NCBI RefSeq assembly: GCF_041504345.1
Contig: NZ_CP167895.1
Location: forward strand, 682,001-746,000
DNA from: Vibrio sp. BS-M-Sm-2
Lineage (GTDB): Bacteria > Pseudomonadota > Gammaproteobacteria > Enterobacterales > Vibrionaceae
Direction of reading: 5' to 3'
DNA: 64,000 bases
A program made the position numbers and the translations under genes. The notes under the pieces are model-generated. The model ran no database searches. It was given only the letters and a program-made list of their open reading frames with translations, and was not told where the DNA came from. This document shows positions 43,967 to 52,927 of this stretch, one piece after another; within the stretch, counting starts at the first letter, position 1, and each line of letters opens with the position of its first letter.

Positions 43967-45526
43967 TTAGCCTACTTGAGAAAAGCTTACCACTTTACTT
44001 TGTAGTTTCTGTTTCAAGTAATCCGTCACCGCTTGTTGCTCTGATTCACTCATGTACAAGCCAAGTTTGGTTCTGCGCCACAAGATGTCTTCGTCAGTCA
44101 TTGCCATCTCTTCACTGATCAAGTAATCGATTTCAACTTGATAAACGCCATGCGCTTCGCTTGAGAACTGGATGCCAAGGTCAGCTTCGCTATTTGCGCC
44201 TTCCAATAGCTTCCATGTGTAAGTACCAAATTGAGTCACGTAGCGAAGCAATAGCGCTTCAGATGCCCAAGGGTATTTTGTGTGGATCATCTTCGCAAGC
44301 TGCTCTCTGCTGCAACTAAAGTTACCGCCTGGAAGCGTGTCGTTCGCTGTCCATGGTGTACCCATGTTGGTTAGGTGTGGCTCAAGCTTCTTAAGCGCCG
44401 CTTCGCCGAGCTTACGATAAGTGGTTAACTTGCCACCGAAGATCGAAAGCAATGGTGCTTGATCAAGCTCTGCGTCCAATTCCAATGTGTAGTCACGAGT
44501 GATCGCTTGTGGTGAATCAGATTCGTCGTCACAAAGCGGTCTTACGCCACTGTATGTCCAAACTACGTCTTCACGGCCAAGCTGTTTAACAAAGTGCTGG
44601 TTAACGATATCAATCAAGTAATCCACTTCAACATCATCAATTGCGACGTTACGAGGGTCGCCTTTGTATTCAAGGTCGGTGGTGCCGATGATCGAGAACT
44701 TATCTAGGTAAGGGATCATGAACACAATACGATTGTCTTTGTTTTGCAGAATGTACGCTTGTGGTTCGTCGTGAATGCGTGGCACAACAATGTGTGAGCC
44801 TTTGATCAGACGAATATTACGCGGTGAAGCCTGCTCTAATCCATCATCAAAGAACTGCTTAACCCAAGGGCCAGCCGCGTTAACCAGCGCTTTCGCTTTA
44901 CGTTCAAAACGTTGGTTTGTCATCACATCAAGGATCGTCACATGCCAGATGCCGCCTTCACGGTGCGCTTTTTCAACTCGGCAGTAGTTACGAACTTCTG
45001 CGTTGTTCTCTTTTGCTGCCAACACGTTGAGCAATACCATACGCGCATCATCAACCCAGCAATCTGAGTATTCGAAGCCTGTCTTCATTTCTGGTTTCAG
45101 TAGGCCTGATTTCGCTAGGTTGACTGTCTTACTTCCCGGAAGAGTGGTGCGCTTACCCAAGTTATCGTAAAGGAATAGGCCACAGCGAATCATCCAAGCT
45201 GGGCGTAAAAATGGTCGATGAGGCAAACGGAAGCGCATTGGTTGAGCAACATGAGGTGCTTTTCTTAACAAGACTTCACGTTCAGCGAGTGCTTCCGAAA
45301 CCAAACGAAATTCGTAATGTTCAAGGTAGCGTAGGCCACCGTGGATAAGCTTTGAGCTGGCTGAAGACGTCGCAGATGCGAAGTCATTTGCTTCGTATAA
45401 GCCAACGTTTAGACCACGACCTGATGCATCTGCCGCGATGCCTGCACCGTTGATACCGCCGCCAATCACGATCAAGTCTAAAGTGGAAGATGTACTGTTG
45501 TTTGAATTATTTTGTTGAGCACTCAT
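43967..45526 (-). CDS. glpD: Aerobic glycerol-3-phosphate dehydrogenase
   Basis: 519 aa. The FAD-binding motif GGGINGAGIA starts at residue 22, then SSASSKLIHGGLRYLEHYEF and FGGKLTTYRKL, all GlpD signatures. A membrane-associated flavoenzyme that oxidises glycerol-3-P to DHAP and passes electrons to quinone. An Asn/Ser-rich N-terminal extension of about 15 residues precedes the FAD domain. Putative GlpR half-sites stand upstream of its start, and glpR lies just beyond on the same strand with its own terminator. Confidence 0.96.
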   Translation of the reverse strand: MSAQQNNSNNSTSSTLDLIVIGGGINGAGIAADASGRGLNVGLYEANDFASATSSASSKLIHGGLRYLEHYEFRLVSEALAEREVLLRKAPHVAQPMRFRLPHRPFLRPAWMIRCGLFLYDNLGKRTTLPGSKTVNLAKSGLLKPEMKTGFEYSDCWVDDARMVLLNVLAAKENNAEVRNYCRVEKAHREGGIWHVTILDVMTNQRFERKAKALVNAAGPWVKQFFDDGLEQASPRNIRLIKGSHIVVPRIHDEPQAYILQNKDNRIVFMIPYLDKFSIIGTTDLEYKGDPRNVAIDDVEVDYLIDIVNQHFVKQLGREDVVWTYSGVRPLCDDESDSPQAITRDYTLELDAELDQAPLLSIFGGKLTTYRKLGEAALKKLEPHLTNMGTPWTANDTLPGGNFSCSREQLAKMIHTKYPWASEALLLRYVTQFGTYTWKLLEGANSEADLGIQFSSEAHGVYQVEIDYLISEEMAMTDEDILWRRTKLGLYMSESEQQAVTDYLKQKLQSKVVSFSQVG

Positions 45527-45548
45527 GGTTTTGACCTCTTTCTGAGCG

Positions 45549-45616
45549 AACGAGCATTTTAGAACATAATTGAATCCTATATGAACTTTCGTTTGCGGTC
45601 ATTTATTATTTTCGTT
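45549..45616. promoter_or_regulatory. GlpR-type half-sites upstream of glpD
   Basis: CGAGCATT at 45551-45558 and TATTTTCGTT at 45607-45616 both fit the E. coli GlpR half-site pattern WATKYTCGWW or its complement; a third near match (CTTTCGTT) lies between. They cover the glpD promoter region. Confidence 0.55.
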
Positions 45617-45641
45617 TATGCGCGTTTTATGTGATTTGCGC

Positions 45642-45675
45642 ATAAAAAAACCTCTGCTTATGAAAGCAGAGGTTC
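45642..45675 (-). terminator. Terminator of glpR
   Basis: Minus-strand stem AACCTCTGCTT / AAGCAGAGGTT, followed by seven T. It separates glpR from glpD. Confidence 0.85.
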
Positions 45676-45793
45676 AAATAAGTCTAATTCGAGCATAGAA
45701 GCGACAGTGGTCGTGAGCAAGTTTTACTTTTTAACTTTTCTATAAAGAATCGTGATTCATTTAAGAAAGTGGCCTCATCGAGCACTGGGTGAG

Positions 45794-46579
45794 TTATTCG
45801 CTCACAGGGCGAGTTGTATCGATAACTTCTAATGGAATGTCTGAATCCTTAAGGATGTTCAGAATCTCTTCCGGCGGCTGCTTATTAGTAAACACCATGT
45901 GTGCCTGAGAGATATTACCCAGCTTAACCATTGCATTACGGCCAAACTTAGTGTGGTCGACAGCTAAGAAGATACTGCGGCTGTTCTCGATGATGGCTTG
46001 TTTCACGCGAACTTCGTGATAATCAAAATCGAGCAGTGAGCCATCAAAGTCGATGCCACTGATGCCTAAGATGCCAAAATCAAGGCGGAACTGCTTCACG
46101 AAATCCAGTGTTGCTTCACCTACGATACCGCCATCACGGTTTCTCACTTCGCCACCGGCCAAGATAACCTTTATCTCAGGGTTAGGCAGAAGAATGCTGG
46201 CAACGTTAATGTTGTTGGTGACAACTCGTAATTGTTTGTGATTTTTATTAAGCGCGCGTGCGACCGATTCTGGCGTGGTACCAATATCAACGAATAGAGT
46301 TGCACCGTCTGGGATATGCTTAACCAGTTCGTCGGCGATCACGTCTTTTTCGTTGAAATTAAGCGCTTTACGCGTGTTATAAGAGGTATTTTCCGAGCTT
46401 AAAGGAATGGTTGCACCACCATGATAGCGACGAATTTTGTTGCTATCGGCCAGTTCGTTTAGGTCTCGTCTGATGGTTTGTGGGCTGACATCGAACTTTT
46501 CAACGAGCTCTTCGGTACTTACATATCCTTGTGTTTTAACCAGGTCTACAATCTGCTGGTGTCTTGGTATCTGCTTCAC
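45794..46579 (-). CDS. glpR: Glycerol-3-phosphate regulon repressor
   Basis: 261 aa DeoR-family repressor. IPRHQQIVDLVKTQGYVSTEELVEKFDVSPQTIRRDLNELADSNKIRRYHGGA is the HTH region of GlpR; the sensor domain includes FVDIGTTPESVARAL and VTNNINVASIL. It releases DNA on binding glycerol-3-P. The location between glpK and glpD and the half-sites near glpD and glpF support the assignment. Confidence 0.93.
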   Translation of the reverse strand: MKQIPRHQQIVDLVKTQGYVSTEELVEKFDVSPQTIRRDLNELADSNKIRRYHGGATIPLSSENTSYNTRKALNFNEKDVIADELVKHIPDGATLFVDIGTTPESVARALNKNHKQLRVVTNNINVASILLPNPEIKVILAGGEVRNRDGGIVGEATLDFVKQFRLDFGILGISGIDFDGSLLDFDYHEVRVKQAIIENSRSIFLAVDHTKFGRNAMVKLGNISQAHMVFTNKQPPEEILNILKDSDIPLEVIDTTRPVSE

Positions 46580-46747
46580 TTAACTTACCACTCCCTGCAC
46601 GCCAAAGGCTCTGGCGCGTCAAAATCGAAAATATAAACTCAGGCTATTGTGCTCGAATTGATGAAAAGAGAGAAGTAATGATGATAAGGAATCATGTCTA
46701 AACCGCAAAAACGGTGCTCGTAACGTAAAATTTGAGCCTGAAACGCA

Positions 46748-46776
46748 AAAAAGAGCACAAAATAGTGCTCTTTTTA
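46748..46776 (-). terminator. Terminator of glpK
   Basis: AAGAGCAC / GTGCTCTT stem, 6-nt loop, with a T-run on the minus strand. About 95 bp after the glpK stop. Confidence 0.82.
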
Positions 46777-46871
46777 GTTTCGTTTACTGAGGTTCGAGCA
46801 ATCTAATCGATCTGATTGCTCGAATTCCTAGGTCAACGGCTAATGATTAACGATGAGCTGAATACTCAGTA

Positions 46872-48392
46872 TTACTCTTCGTCGTCATCGTGCAGTTCAG
46901 ACCAAACCTGCGCACACTTGATAGCACGCTTCCAACCTTTGTAACGGCGGTTACGCTTCTCTTCGTCGTGGTGTGGCATGAACGTACGGTTAAGAACGGC
47001 TTTGTCTTGAAGTTCATCAATGCTGTCCCAGAAACCGACCGCTAGACCAGCAAGGTAAGCGGCACCCAGAGCGGTAACTTCTGTTACTTCAGGGCGGTGA
47101 ACTTCGGTATCCAGTACGTCTGATTGGAATTGCATTAGGAAGTTATTCGCTACTGCACCACCATCAACACGTAGGTTTGCTAGTTTGATGCCAGAGTCCG
47201 CTTGCATCGCGTCTAATACGTCACGCGTTTGGTAAGCAATGCCTTCCAAGGTTGCACGGATGATGTGGTTGGAGTTAACACCACGAGTTAGGCCAACGAT
47301 CGTACCGCGAGCGTAAGCATCCCAGTATGGTGCGCCTAGGCCTGTGAATGCAGGAACCACGTAAACGCCGTTCGAAGAATCCACTTTAGTTGCGAAGTAC
47401 TCAGAGTCTTCTGCGCCAGCCAGTAGCTTCATCTCATCACGTAGCCATTGGATTGATGCACCGCCCATGAATACCGCACCTTCCAGTGCGTATGCAGGTT
47501 CACCTTTAGGACCACACGCTAGCGTAGTCAGTAGGCCATTCTTTGAGGTTACTTTCTCTTGGCCTGTGTTCATCAGTAGGAAACAGCCTGTGCCGTAAGT
47601 GTTTTTCGCTTGACCTGCTTCTACACACATTTGACCGTAAAGTGCAGCTTGTTGGTCGCCCGCAATACCCGCGATTGGAATACGAGTACCGCCTTTACCA
47701 CCAAGGTTAGTTTGGCCGTATACCTCTGAAGAGCGTTTCACTTCTGGCATCATTGATGAAGGGATACCCATCTCATCAAGAAGCTTTTGATCCCAGCATA
47801 GGTCGTTGATGTTAAATAACATAGTACGTGACGCGTTAGTGTAATCCGTAACGTGAACACGCCCTTGAGTCATCTTCCAAACCAGCCAAGTATCAACCGT
47901 ACCAAACAATAATTTGCCAGCTTCAGCATCTTCGCGAGCGCCTTCAACGTTGTCTAGAATCCATTTTACTTTTGTACCTGAGAAATACGGGTCAAGGACT
48001 AAGCCAGTATTGTCACGTACGTAGTCTTCTAGGCCACGTGCTTTAAGGTCTTCACAGATGTCTGCTGTACGGCGACACTGCCATACGATTGCGTTATAAA
48101 CAGGCTTACCTGTCTCTTTGTTCCAAACAATGGTGGTTTCACGTTGGTTAGTGATACCAATACCTGCTAACTCATCGCTGCGGATGCCTGCTTTAGCAAG
48201 CGCTTCAACCAATGTAGAGCTTTGAGTTGCCCAGATTTCCATTGGATCATGTTCAACCCAACCGGCTTTAGGATAAATCTGAGTAAATTCGCGTTGAGAA
48301 GAACTTACGATGTTTGCATCGTGGTCGAGGATTACAGCGCGAGAGCTTGTGGTGCCTTGGTCTAGGGCAACAATGTATTTTTGCTCGGTCAT
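46872..48392 (-). CDS. glpK: Glycerol kinase
   Basis: 506 aa (E. coli GlpK 502). KYIVALDQGTTSSRAVILD at the N-terminus, GWVEHDPMEIW, ITNQRETT, GIAGDQQAALYGQ and LRVDGGAVANNFLMQ are diagnostic FGGY-kinase and GlpK blocks. Phosphorylates glycerol entering through GlpF. Acidic C-terminal tail HDDDEE. Located 59 bp downstream of glpF and co-transcribed with it. Confidence 0.97.
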   Translation of the reverse strand: MTEQKYIVALDQGTTSSRAVILDHDANIVSSSQREFTQIYPKAGWVEHDPMEIWATQSSTLVEALAKAGIRSDELAGIGITNQRETTIVWNKETGKPVYNAIVWQCRRTADICEDLKARGLEDYVRDNTGLVLDPYFSGTKVKWILDNVEGAREDAEAGKLLFGTVDTWLVWKMTQGRVHVTDYTNASRTMLFNINDLCWDQKLLDEMGIPSSMMPEVKRSSEVYGQTNLGGKGGTRIPIAGIAGDQQAALYGQMCVEAGQAKNTYGTGCFLLMNTGQEKVTSKNGLLTTLACGPKGEPAYALEGAVFMGGASIQWLRDEMKLLAGAEDSEYFATKVDSSNGVYVVPAFTGLGAPYWDAYARGTIVGLTRGVNSNHIIRATLEGIAYQTRDVLDAMQADSGIKLANLRVDGGAVANNFLMQFQSDVLDTEVHRPEVTEVTALGAAYLAGLAVGFWDSIDELQDKAVLNRTFMPHHDEEKRNRRYKGWKRAIKCAQVWSELHDDDEE

Positions 48393-48451
48393 GGTAAGAA
48401 TCCTTTTTCTTTTGTTATTTATATTTTAGTAAATGTAGGGGCGCTTAGTGA

Positions 48452-49306
48452 TTAAGCTTGAGCTTGTTCAGCTTCTTGTTCTGTTTCACATTGGTTTGGA
48501 ATTGTGCAGCCTTGGCCTTCAATTGGTAGGTAAGCACCGATAACGCGTGGGTACAACCAACTACCAAAACATGCACCCACAATTGGAGCAAGGATTGGTA
48601 CGATGAAGTAAGGAATATCACGAGCACCTGTTAGTGCGAAATCCCAGCCTGCAAAGTAAGCGAACAGTTTTGGTCCGAAGTCACGAGCAGGGTTCATTGC
48701 AAAACCAGTCAGTGGACCTAAAGAACCACCGATAACTGCGATAAGAATACCGATCAGTAGAGGGTTCATTGCACCGCGAGATGCGCCATTGTTCTCATCA
48801 CCTAACGCTAAGATGGCAAACATCAACACTGCAGTAATCACGAATTCCACAGCAAAAGCGCCGAAGAAAGAGAGTGAAGCATGTGGGTAAGTCGAGAAGA
48901 TACCAGCAGTTGATAGTGCGTCTTGGCTGCTACGAACGAAGTTATGTGCAATTTCGTAGTCAGTGAATAGGTTGCTATAAAGGCTGTAAACCAATGCTGC
49001 AGAGCAGAATGCGCCAAGCAGTTGCGAAATGATGTAAGGCAGCACTTTCGCTTTATCAAAGCCGTGGAACATAGCTAATGCAATGGTTACTGCAGGGTTT
49101 ATATGTGCGCCTGACACGCCGGCAGTACAGTAAATTGCAATCGCAACACCGAAGCCCCAGATGATGCTGATTTCCCATTGTCCGAATGTCGCACCTGTTA
49201 ATACCAGTGCGGCCACGCAGCCAACGCCAAAAAATATGAGTAATCCTGTACCGATAAATTCAGCCAAGCATTGCCCAAATAAAGAAGGGTGTTTATTTGT
49301 TGTCAT
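48452..49306 (-). CDS. glpF: Glycerol uptake facilitator (aquaglyceroporin)
   Basis: 284 aa, six helices plus two half-helices. Both NPA motifs are present: GAHINPAVT and GFAMNPARDFGPK, the second with the Asp after Arg that marks glycerol-conducting channels. Allows facilitated diffusion of glycerol across the inner membrane. The C-terminus is extended by a Glu/Gln-rich tail with two Cys. First gene of glpFK, with GlpR-like sites upstream. Confidence 0.96.
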   Translation of the reverse strand: MTTNKHPSLFGQCLAEFIGTGLLIFFGVGCVAALVLTGATFGQWEISIIWGFGVAIAIYCTAGVSGAHINPAVTIALAMFHGFDKAKVLPYIISQLLGAFCSAALVYSLYSNLFTDYEIAHNFVRSSQDALSTAGIFSTYPHASLSFFGAFAVEFVITAVLMFAILALGDENNGASRGAMNPLLIGILIAVIGGSLGPLTGFAMNPARDFGPKLFAYFAGWDFALTGARDIPYFIVPILAPIVGACFGSWLYPRVIGAYLPIEGQGCTIPNQCETEQEAEQAQA

Positions 49307-49364
49307 GTTCGAGTCCTTTTTAGTTTTGCTTATCTAGCACGTGTATTGTGCATATATTTGCGAA

Positions 49365-49382
49365 CTCGAAAATAAACGAACA
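49365..49382. promoter_or_regulatory. GlpR-type site upstream of glpF
   Basis: CTCGAAAATAAACGAACA resembles two GlpR half-sites facing each other (TATTTTCGAG and the CGAACA half). It lies about 60-75 bp upstream of the glpF start. A further TGAGCATA near match follows at about 49399. Confidence 0.5.
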
Positions 49383-49555
49383 CCAAAAATGAGCGTTTGA
49401 GCATAAAATTGTTAATTAAAGTCACTTGAAATGTTAATCCGAACACTTTTGCTCGGAAAAGATGCTCGCATGAACGTCATTACTCGAATTGATAGGTTGC
49501 GAAGCCGCTCAAACTACCTATATGTAAACGGATGCGCAACTGGTACGAGGAGTTT

Positions 49556-49651
49556 ATGTTTGGATTTGTGATGCTACTTCGTGAGTGGTGGATTATTAGA
49601 CTTAATTACGAAGGGCTATGTGATGTTCTTGCTATGTTAGAAGGGCGTTAA
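49556..49651 (+). CDS. Possible small protein (31 aa)
   Basis: ATG with GAGGAG 3-4 nt upstream opens a frame MFGFVMLLREWWIIRLNYEG and ends in LEGR. It has a hydrophobic, Trp-rich first half and a hairpin terminator-like dyad 28 nt after the stop. It lies in the otherwise empty gap between glpF and the PACE gene. The short spacing of the ribosome site and lack of known homologues leave it doubtful. Confidence 0.35.
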   Translation: MFGFVMLLREWWIIRLNYEGLCDVLAMLEGR

Positions 49652-49678
49652 CGAATGAGCTTATATGCATAAATGAAT

Positions 49679-49715
49679 AAACTGCCAGCTACGGTGTAGT
49701 TTGGCAGTTTAATTT
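49679..49715. terminator. Dyad between the small ORF and PACE gene
   Basis: AAACTGCCA / TGGCAGTTT outer stem and CTAC / GTAG inner stem. T-rich but interrupted tail (TTTAATTT); it may terminate the convergent PACE gene or the small ORF. Confidence 0.6.
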
Positions 49716-49753
49716 GGGTGTTTGTTCTTGTTATAAGGTACGAAATTACAGTT

Positions 49754-50185
49754 CTAAACCAGAGCTGCAACTTTTCCTTTCGCTACCAATTGATCTCGAA
49801 TCGAGTCATACGCCCAGTTGAATGCAATCGCGTAAAGTACGAAGAAAATCACTAGGCCGATGTCCATGATCAGTACGGTTAGGAAGTCGAGTTGTAGAAC
49901 CCACATCAAGACAGGTAGAGTCACTGTCATTAAGCCAAGTTCAAAACCCAATCCGTGCACAACACGTGTTTTCTTGGTTCGTTTACTGCGGTCAGCTCCG
50001 AATACTTTGTCGTAGCCATAGTTGTAAATGTAGTTCCAAGCCATTGCTATCAATGATATTGCGAGCGCTAAGCCTGCCATTTCACCTGCGCCGTTTCCTG
50101 TAATATAGGTTGCAAGCCCTGCCATCAAAACCAAAGCAACCAATTCAAATAGCACCATGTGTAACATGCGTTCTTTATGTGACAT
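49754..50185 (-). CDS. PACE-family efflux transporter (AceI-like)
   Basis: 143 aa with four transmembrane helices in two bacterial transmembrane pair repeats. The motifs AWNYIYNYGYDKVF and FNWAYDSIRD are the WNxxYNxxF-type signatures, and a Glu in the first helix (LFELVAL) corresponds to the essential Glu of AceI. Members export chlorhexidine and short diamines such as cadaverine and putrescine. Divergent from a LysR gene, the known arrangement for aceI/aceR. Confidence 0.88.
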   Translation of the reverse strand: MSHKERMLHMVLFELVALVLMAGLATYITGNGAGEMAGLALAISLIAMAWNYIYNYGYDKVFGADRSKRTKKTRVVHGLGFELGLMTVTLPVLMWVLQLDFLTVLIMDIGLVIFFVLYAIAFNWAYDSIRDQLVAKGKVAALV

Positions 50186-50242
50186 CTTTTTACTCTCTTT
50201 ATGTTTTTCTAGCCTCTATGGGCTAATGACTTAGCTAGATAA

Positions 50243-50259
50243 TATCTACTTAAGTGATA
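50243..50259. promoter_or_regulatory. LysR-type box between PACE and LysR genes
   Basis: TATC-N9-GATA, i.e. ATC-N9-GAT with the centre ACTTAAGT, the classical LysR operator form. It lies in the 128-bp divergent gap, about 58 bp from the PACE start and 55 bp from the regulator. Confidence 0.55.
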
Positions 50260-50313
50260 ATATAAAGATAGTTAGCATCACATATGATGATAGTAAGTGT
50301 TGGGAGACACCGA

Positions 50314-51201
50314 ATGTACAACATAGAACAGCTGAAGATGTTTGTGTATGCCGTTGAATTAGGGTCATTTTCTGCGAGTGCTCGTGAGTTGGGCAAGGTA
50401 CAGTCGGCGGTAAGCCAAGGCATCAGTAATCTTGAAATAGATTTTAATGTTCAACTTTTTGACCGTTCGACTCGAAAGCCTTCACTAACTAAAGCGGGTG
50501 AGCAGTTATTTAAACAGGTAAAAGCGATCGTACTTCAGGTTGAAGATCTGAATGTGACGGTTAATGCGATGGGGAGCAGTGAAGAGGGGCTCATCAAAAT
50601 TGCATTAGATGATTCATTGTTGGTCCCAAACCTATCTAAGATCCTTAGTCAATTCAGTAAACAATTCCCTGCTACTGAAGTTGAACTGGTTGCGTGTACC
50701 ACAACTGAGGTCAACCCGTTGATTATCGAAGAGAGAGCCGACATTGGATTGATGTTTACCAACTTGGCTTTTGACGTCGGCTCTGAGCCTTGCTTTATTG
50801 GTCACTTACCGTTTATTGCGGTGTGCCATCCAAGTCATACGCTCGCAAAAACAGGTGTTGCGAAACTTTCTGATTTACTCCCGCATCGTCAGTTAATGTT
50901 GAGGGGAGACAAAGGTAAGGTGATGGATCAGTTTCCGCTGATTGCCGGCAAGGTATGGTGGTCGAACAGCTTTATTGTCATCAAAGAGGTGGTGCTCGGC
51001 AGTGACATTGGTTGGGCATATTTACCCAAACACCTTGTCGAAGATGATTTGGATAAGCAACGTTTAGTGGAGATTAATGTCTCATTCGATCACAAAACAT
51101 GGTCGCCGCCCGTTGATCTTGTTTTGTCTAAAACACGCTCGAAAGGCCCAGCATTGCTTTGGCTTGAACAAGCATTGAAAGGCCTATTAGACGAAACATA
51201 A
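50314..51201 (+). CDS. LysR-family regulator of the PACE gene
   Basis: 295 aa. MYNIEQLKMFVYAVELGSFSASARELGKVQSAVSQGISNLE is the winged helix; the remainder is a substrate-binding domain. ATG 50314 has GGGAGA 7 nt upstream; the frame reaches 50284 but without a ribosome site. By position an AceR-type activator of the efflux gene. A bidirectional terminator separates it from the convergent arsenite exporter. Confidence 0.87.
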   Translation: MYNIEQLKMFVYAVELGSFSASARELGKVQSAVSQGISNLEIDFNVQLFDRSTRKPSLTKAGEQLFKQVKAIVLQVEDLNVTVNAMGSSEEGLIKIALDDSLLVPNLSKILSQFSKQFPATEVELVACTTTEVNPLIIEERADIGLMFTNLAFDVGSEPCFIGHLPFIAVCHPSHTLAKTGVAKLSDLLPHRQLMLRGDKGKVMDQFPLIAGKVWWSNSFIVIKEVVLGSDIGWAYLPKHLVEDDLDKQRLVEINVSFDHKTWSPPVDLVLSKTRSKGPALLWLEQALKGLLDET

Positions 51202-51239
51202 GCTGGATGAGACTTAAATTGGGTGAATCTGAATAAAGA

Positions 51240-51270
51240 AAAGGCTCACAAAGTAATTTGTGAGCCTTTC
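51240..51270. terminator. Bidirectional terminator, LysR / acr3
   Basis: AAAGGCTCACAAA / TTTGTGAGCCTTT, perfect 13-bp stem with a GTAA loop. Confidence 0.9.
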
Positions 51271-51293
51271 TGTTTAAAGCGATACGCGATTTT

Positions 51294-52349
51294 CTAGTTC
51301 GCAGATTTCACTGTTAGACCGTTGTAGTACTTGTCTTTCATCTTAAGTGCAACGTTCACTAGGTAAATCAGCACAGGCACTTCAATCAGTGGCCCAATAA
51401 CGCCTGCAAACGCTTGATCTGAGTTGATACCGAATACAGAGATTGCTACGGCAATAGCCAACTCAAAGTTGTTACCTGTTGCTGTGAAGGCAATTGATGC
51501 GTTCTTGTCGTATTCAATGCCCATCTTCTTACCAATGAAGAAGCTGATGAAGAACATCGCTGTGAAGTAGATAGTCAGTGGAACCGCAATCAACAATACG
51601 TCCATTGGCAGTTCAACAATCATCTCGCCTTTTAGGCTAAACATTAGAACGATCGTTGCCAGTAGAGCAATCAGTGTGATTGGCGAGATGCGAGGGATGA
51701 ACACATCGTTGTACCACTGCTCGCCTTTCATCGATACAAGGATCTTACGGCTTAAGAAGCCCGCTAGGAATGGGATACCTAGATAGATAAGTACACTGTG
51801 TGCAATATCGATCATTGAGATATCAACCATCATGCCTTCGTAACCAAATACAGGCGGTAGAACGCTGATGAATAACCACGCCATAAAGCTGTAAGTCACC
51901 ACTTGGAATGCGCTATTCAATGCAACCAATGCTGCGCCGTACTCCTTGTTACCGCCGCCGATATCATTCCAAACCAGAACCATTGCCACACAACGAGCAA
52001 GACCAATCAGAATCACACCCACCATGTAACCAGGGTGATCACCCAAGAACGTCAGTGCCAATACGAACATTAGAATCGGACCGACAACCCAGTTCATGAT
52101 CAGAGACAGTTTGATGGCTTTCTTATCTTTGACCACAGTGCCTAATAGGTTGTAGTTAACCTTAGCCAAAGGTGGATACATCATTAAGATAAGGCCAATC
52201 GCAAGTGGAATGTTGGTTGTGCCAACAGACATCGATTCGTTCCACTGTTCGATTTGTGGGAACAAGGTACCAAGCAGTACACCAATGCCCATGGCGATGA
52301 AGATCCACAGCGTTAAGTAGCGATCGAGAAAACCTAATTTTGGTTTCAT
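51294..52349 (-). CDS. acr3: Arsenite efflux transporter, Acr3 family
   Basis: 351 aa, ten membrane helices. GLARCVAMVLVWN contains the conserved Cys120 needed for As(III) transport; NSAFQVVTYS and TATGNNFELAIAVAI are Acr3 blocks. Exports arsenite (and perhaps antimonite) by proton antiport. It follows arsR by 102 bp with a second ArsR-type dyad between, so it may have its own regulated promoter. No arsenate reductase gene is adjacent. Confidence 0.92.
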   Translation of the reverse strand: MKPKLGFLDRYLTLWIFIAMGIGVLLGTLFPQIEQWNESMSVGTTNIPLAIGLILMMYPPLAKVNYNLLGTVVKDKKAIKLSLIMNWVVGPILMFVLALTFLGDHPGYMVGVILIGLARCVAMVLVWNDIGGGNKEYGAALVALNSAFQVVTYSFMAWLFISVLPPVFGYEGMMVDISMIDIAHSVLIYLGIPFLAGFLSRKILVSMKGEQWYNDVFIPRISPITLIALLATIVLMFSLKGEMIVELPMDVLLIAVPLTIYFTAMFFISFFIGKKMGIEYDKNASIAFTATGNNFELAIAVAISVFGINSDQAFAGVIGPLIEVPVLIYLVNVALKMKDKYYNGLTVKSAN

Positions 52350-52375
52350 GATATTATCTCTTTGGTTGATATCGT

Positions 52376-52395
52376 TAATCGTCGAAAAGCGATAT
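52376..52395. promoter_or_regulatory. ArsR-type operator upstream of acr3
   Basis: TAATCGT-N6-GCGATAT, imperfect dyad closely matching the one upstream of arsR. It starts 27 bp upstream of the acr3 start codon. Confidence 0.55.
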
Positions 52396-52451
52396 TTAAA
52401 GGCAAAAAATACGCTTAGTTCATTGTGTTCGACAAACTAAGCGCGATAAAT

Positions 52452-52793
52452 CTATTTTAAAATGGTGTCGATAAGCGATTCAAATTGCTGAATATTATCT
52501 CGGTTAATGCGATAGCACATCTTCGGTGGTATCGACTCGGCAGTGATGAAGCCTGAGTTCTTCAAGATTCGTAAGTGCTCAGATACCGTTGACTGAGCTA
52601 AACCTAATTCACTCACTAGATCACTGTTTAAGCAGCCGCCCGATTTTTCCAACGTTGAAAGGATACTCAATATACGTATTCTTGCCGGGTGAGCGAGCGC
52701 TTTCGCTAGAGCTGCCATTTGCTTTTCAGCTTCGGCATCACCATGTCCGATTGGTAGAGCACAGCCACCAGTTGTAGAGCAAGTTTCGTTCAT
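52452..52793 (-). CDS. arsR: ArsR-family metalloregulator
   Basis: 113 aa winged-helix repressor: KALAHPARIRILSIL, ELGLAQSTVSEHLRILKNSGFI and a basic wing. The classical arsenic site ELCVCDL in helix 3 is absent (GGCLNSDLVSEL, one Cys at 54). Other cysteines are Cys5, Cys11 and Cys93, so arsenic binding probably uses an N-terminal and internal Cys set, as in other ArsR types where the site arose independently. Linked to acr3; likely autoregulatory through the 52813 dyad. Confidence 0.88.
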   Translation of the reverse strand: MNETCSTTGGCALPIGHGDAEAEKQMAALAKALAHPARIRILSILSTLEKSGGCLNSDLVSELGLAQSTVSEHLRILKNSGFITAESIPPKMCYRINRDNIQQFESLIDTILK

Positions 52794-52812
52794 ATTGATG
52801 TTTCGCTTTCCA

Positions 52813-52832
52813 TAATCGTTAAAAGACGATTA
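52813..52832. promoter_or_regulatory. ArsR-type operator upstream of arsR
   Basis: TAATCGT-TAAAAG-ACGATTA: perfect 7-bp inverted repeat, 20 bp upstream of the arsR start. Confidence 0.7.
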
Positions 52833-52927
52833 ATAGTAAGCCCATTTTATACAAGGGTCAATGTGATCTTTCAATTTGCTCTTAAGTTGGATACGAAAAT
52901 CGTTACTTACTATTGAAATTCAACGGA

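Noticed and set aside
49307..49555. Riboswitch or leader RNA upstream of glpF
   Set aside because: No conserved riboswitch core or terminator pair could be recognised; GlpR-like sites explain the regulation.
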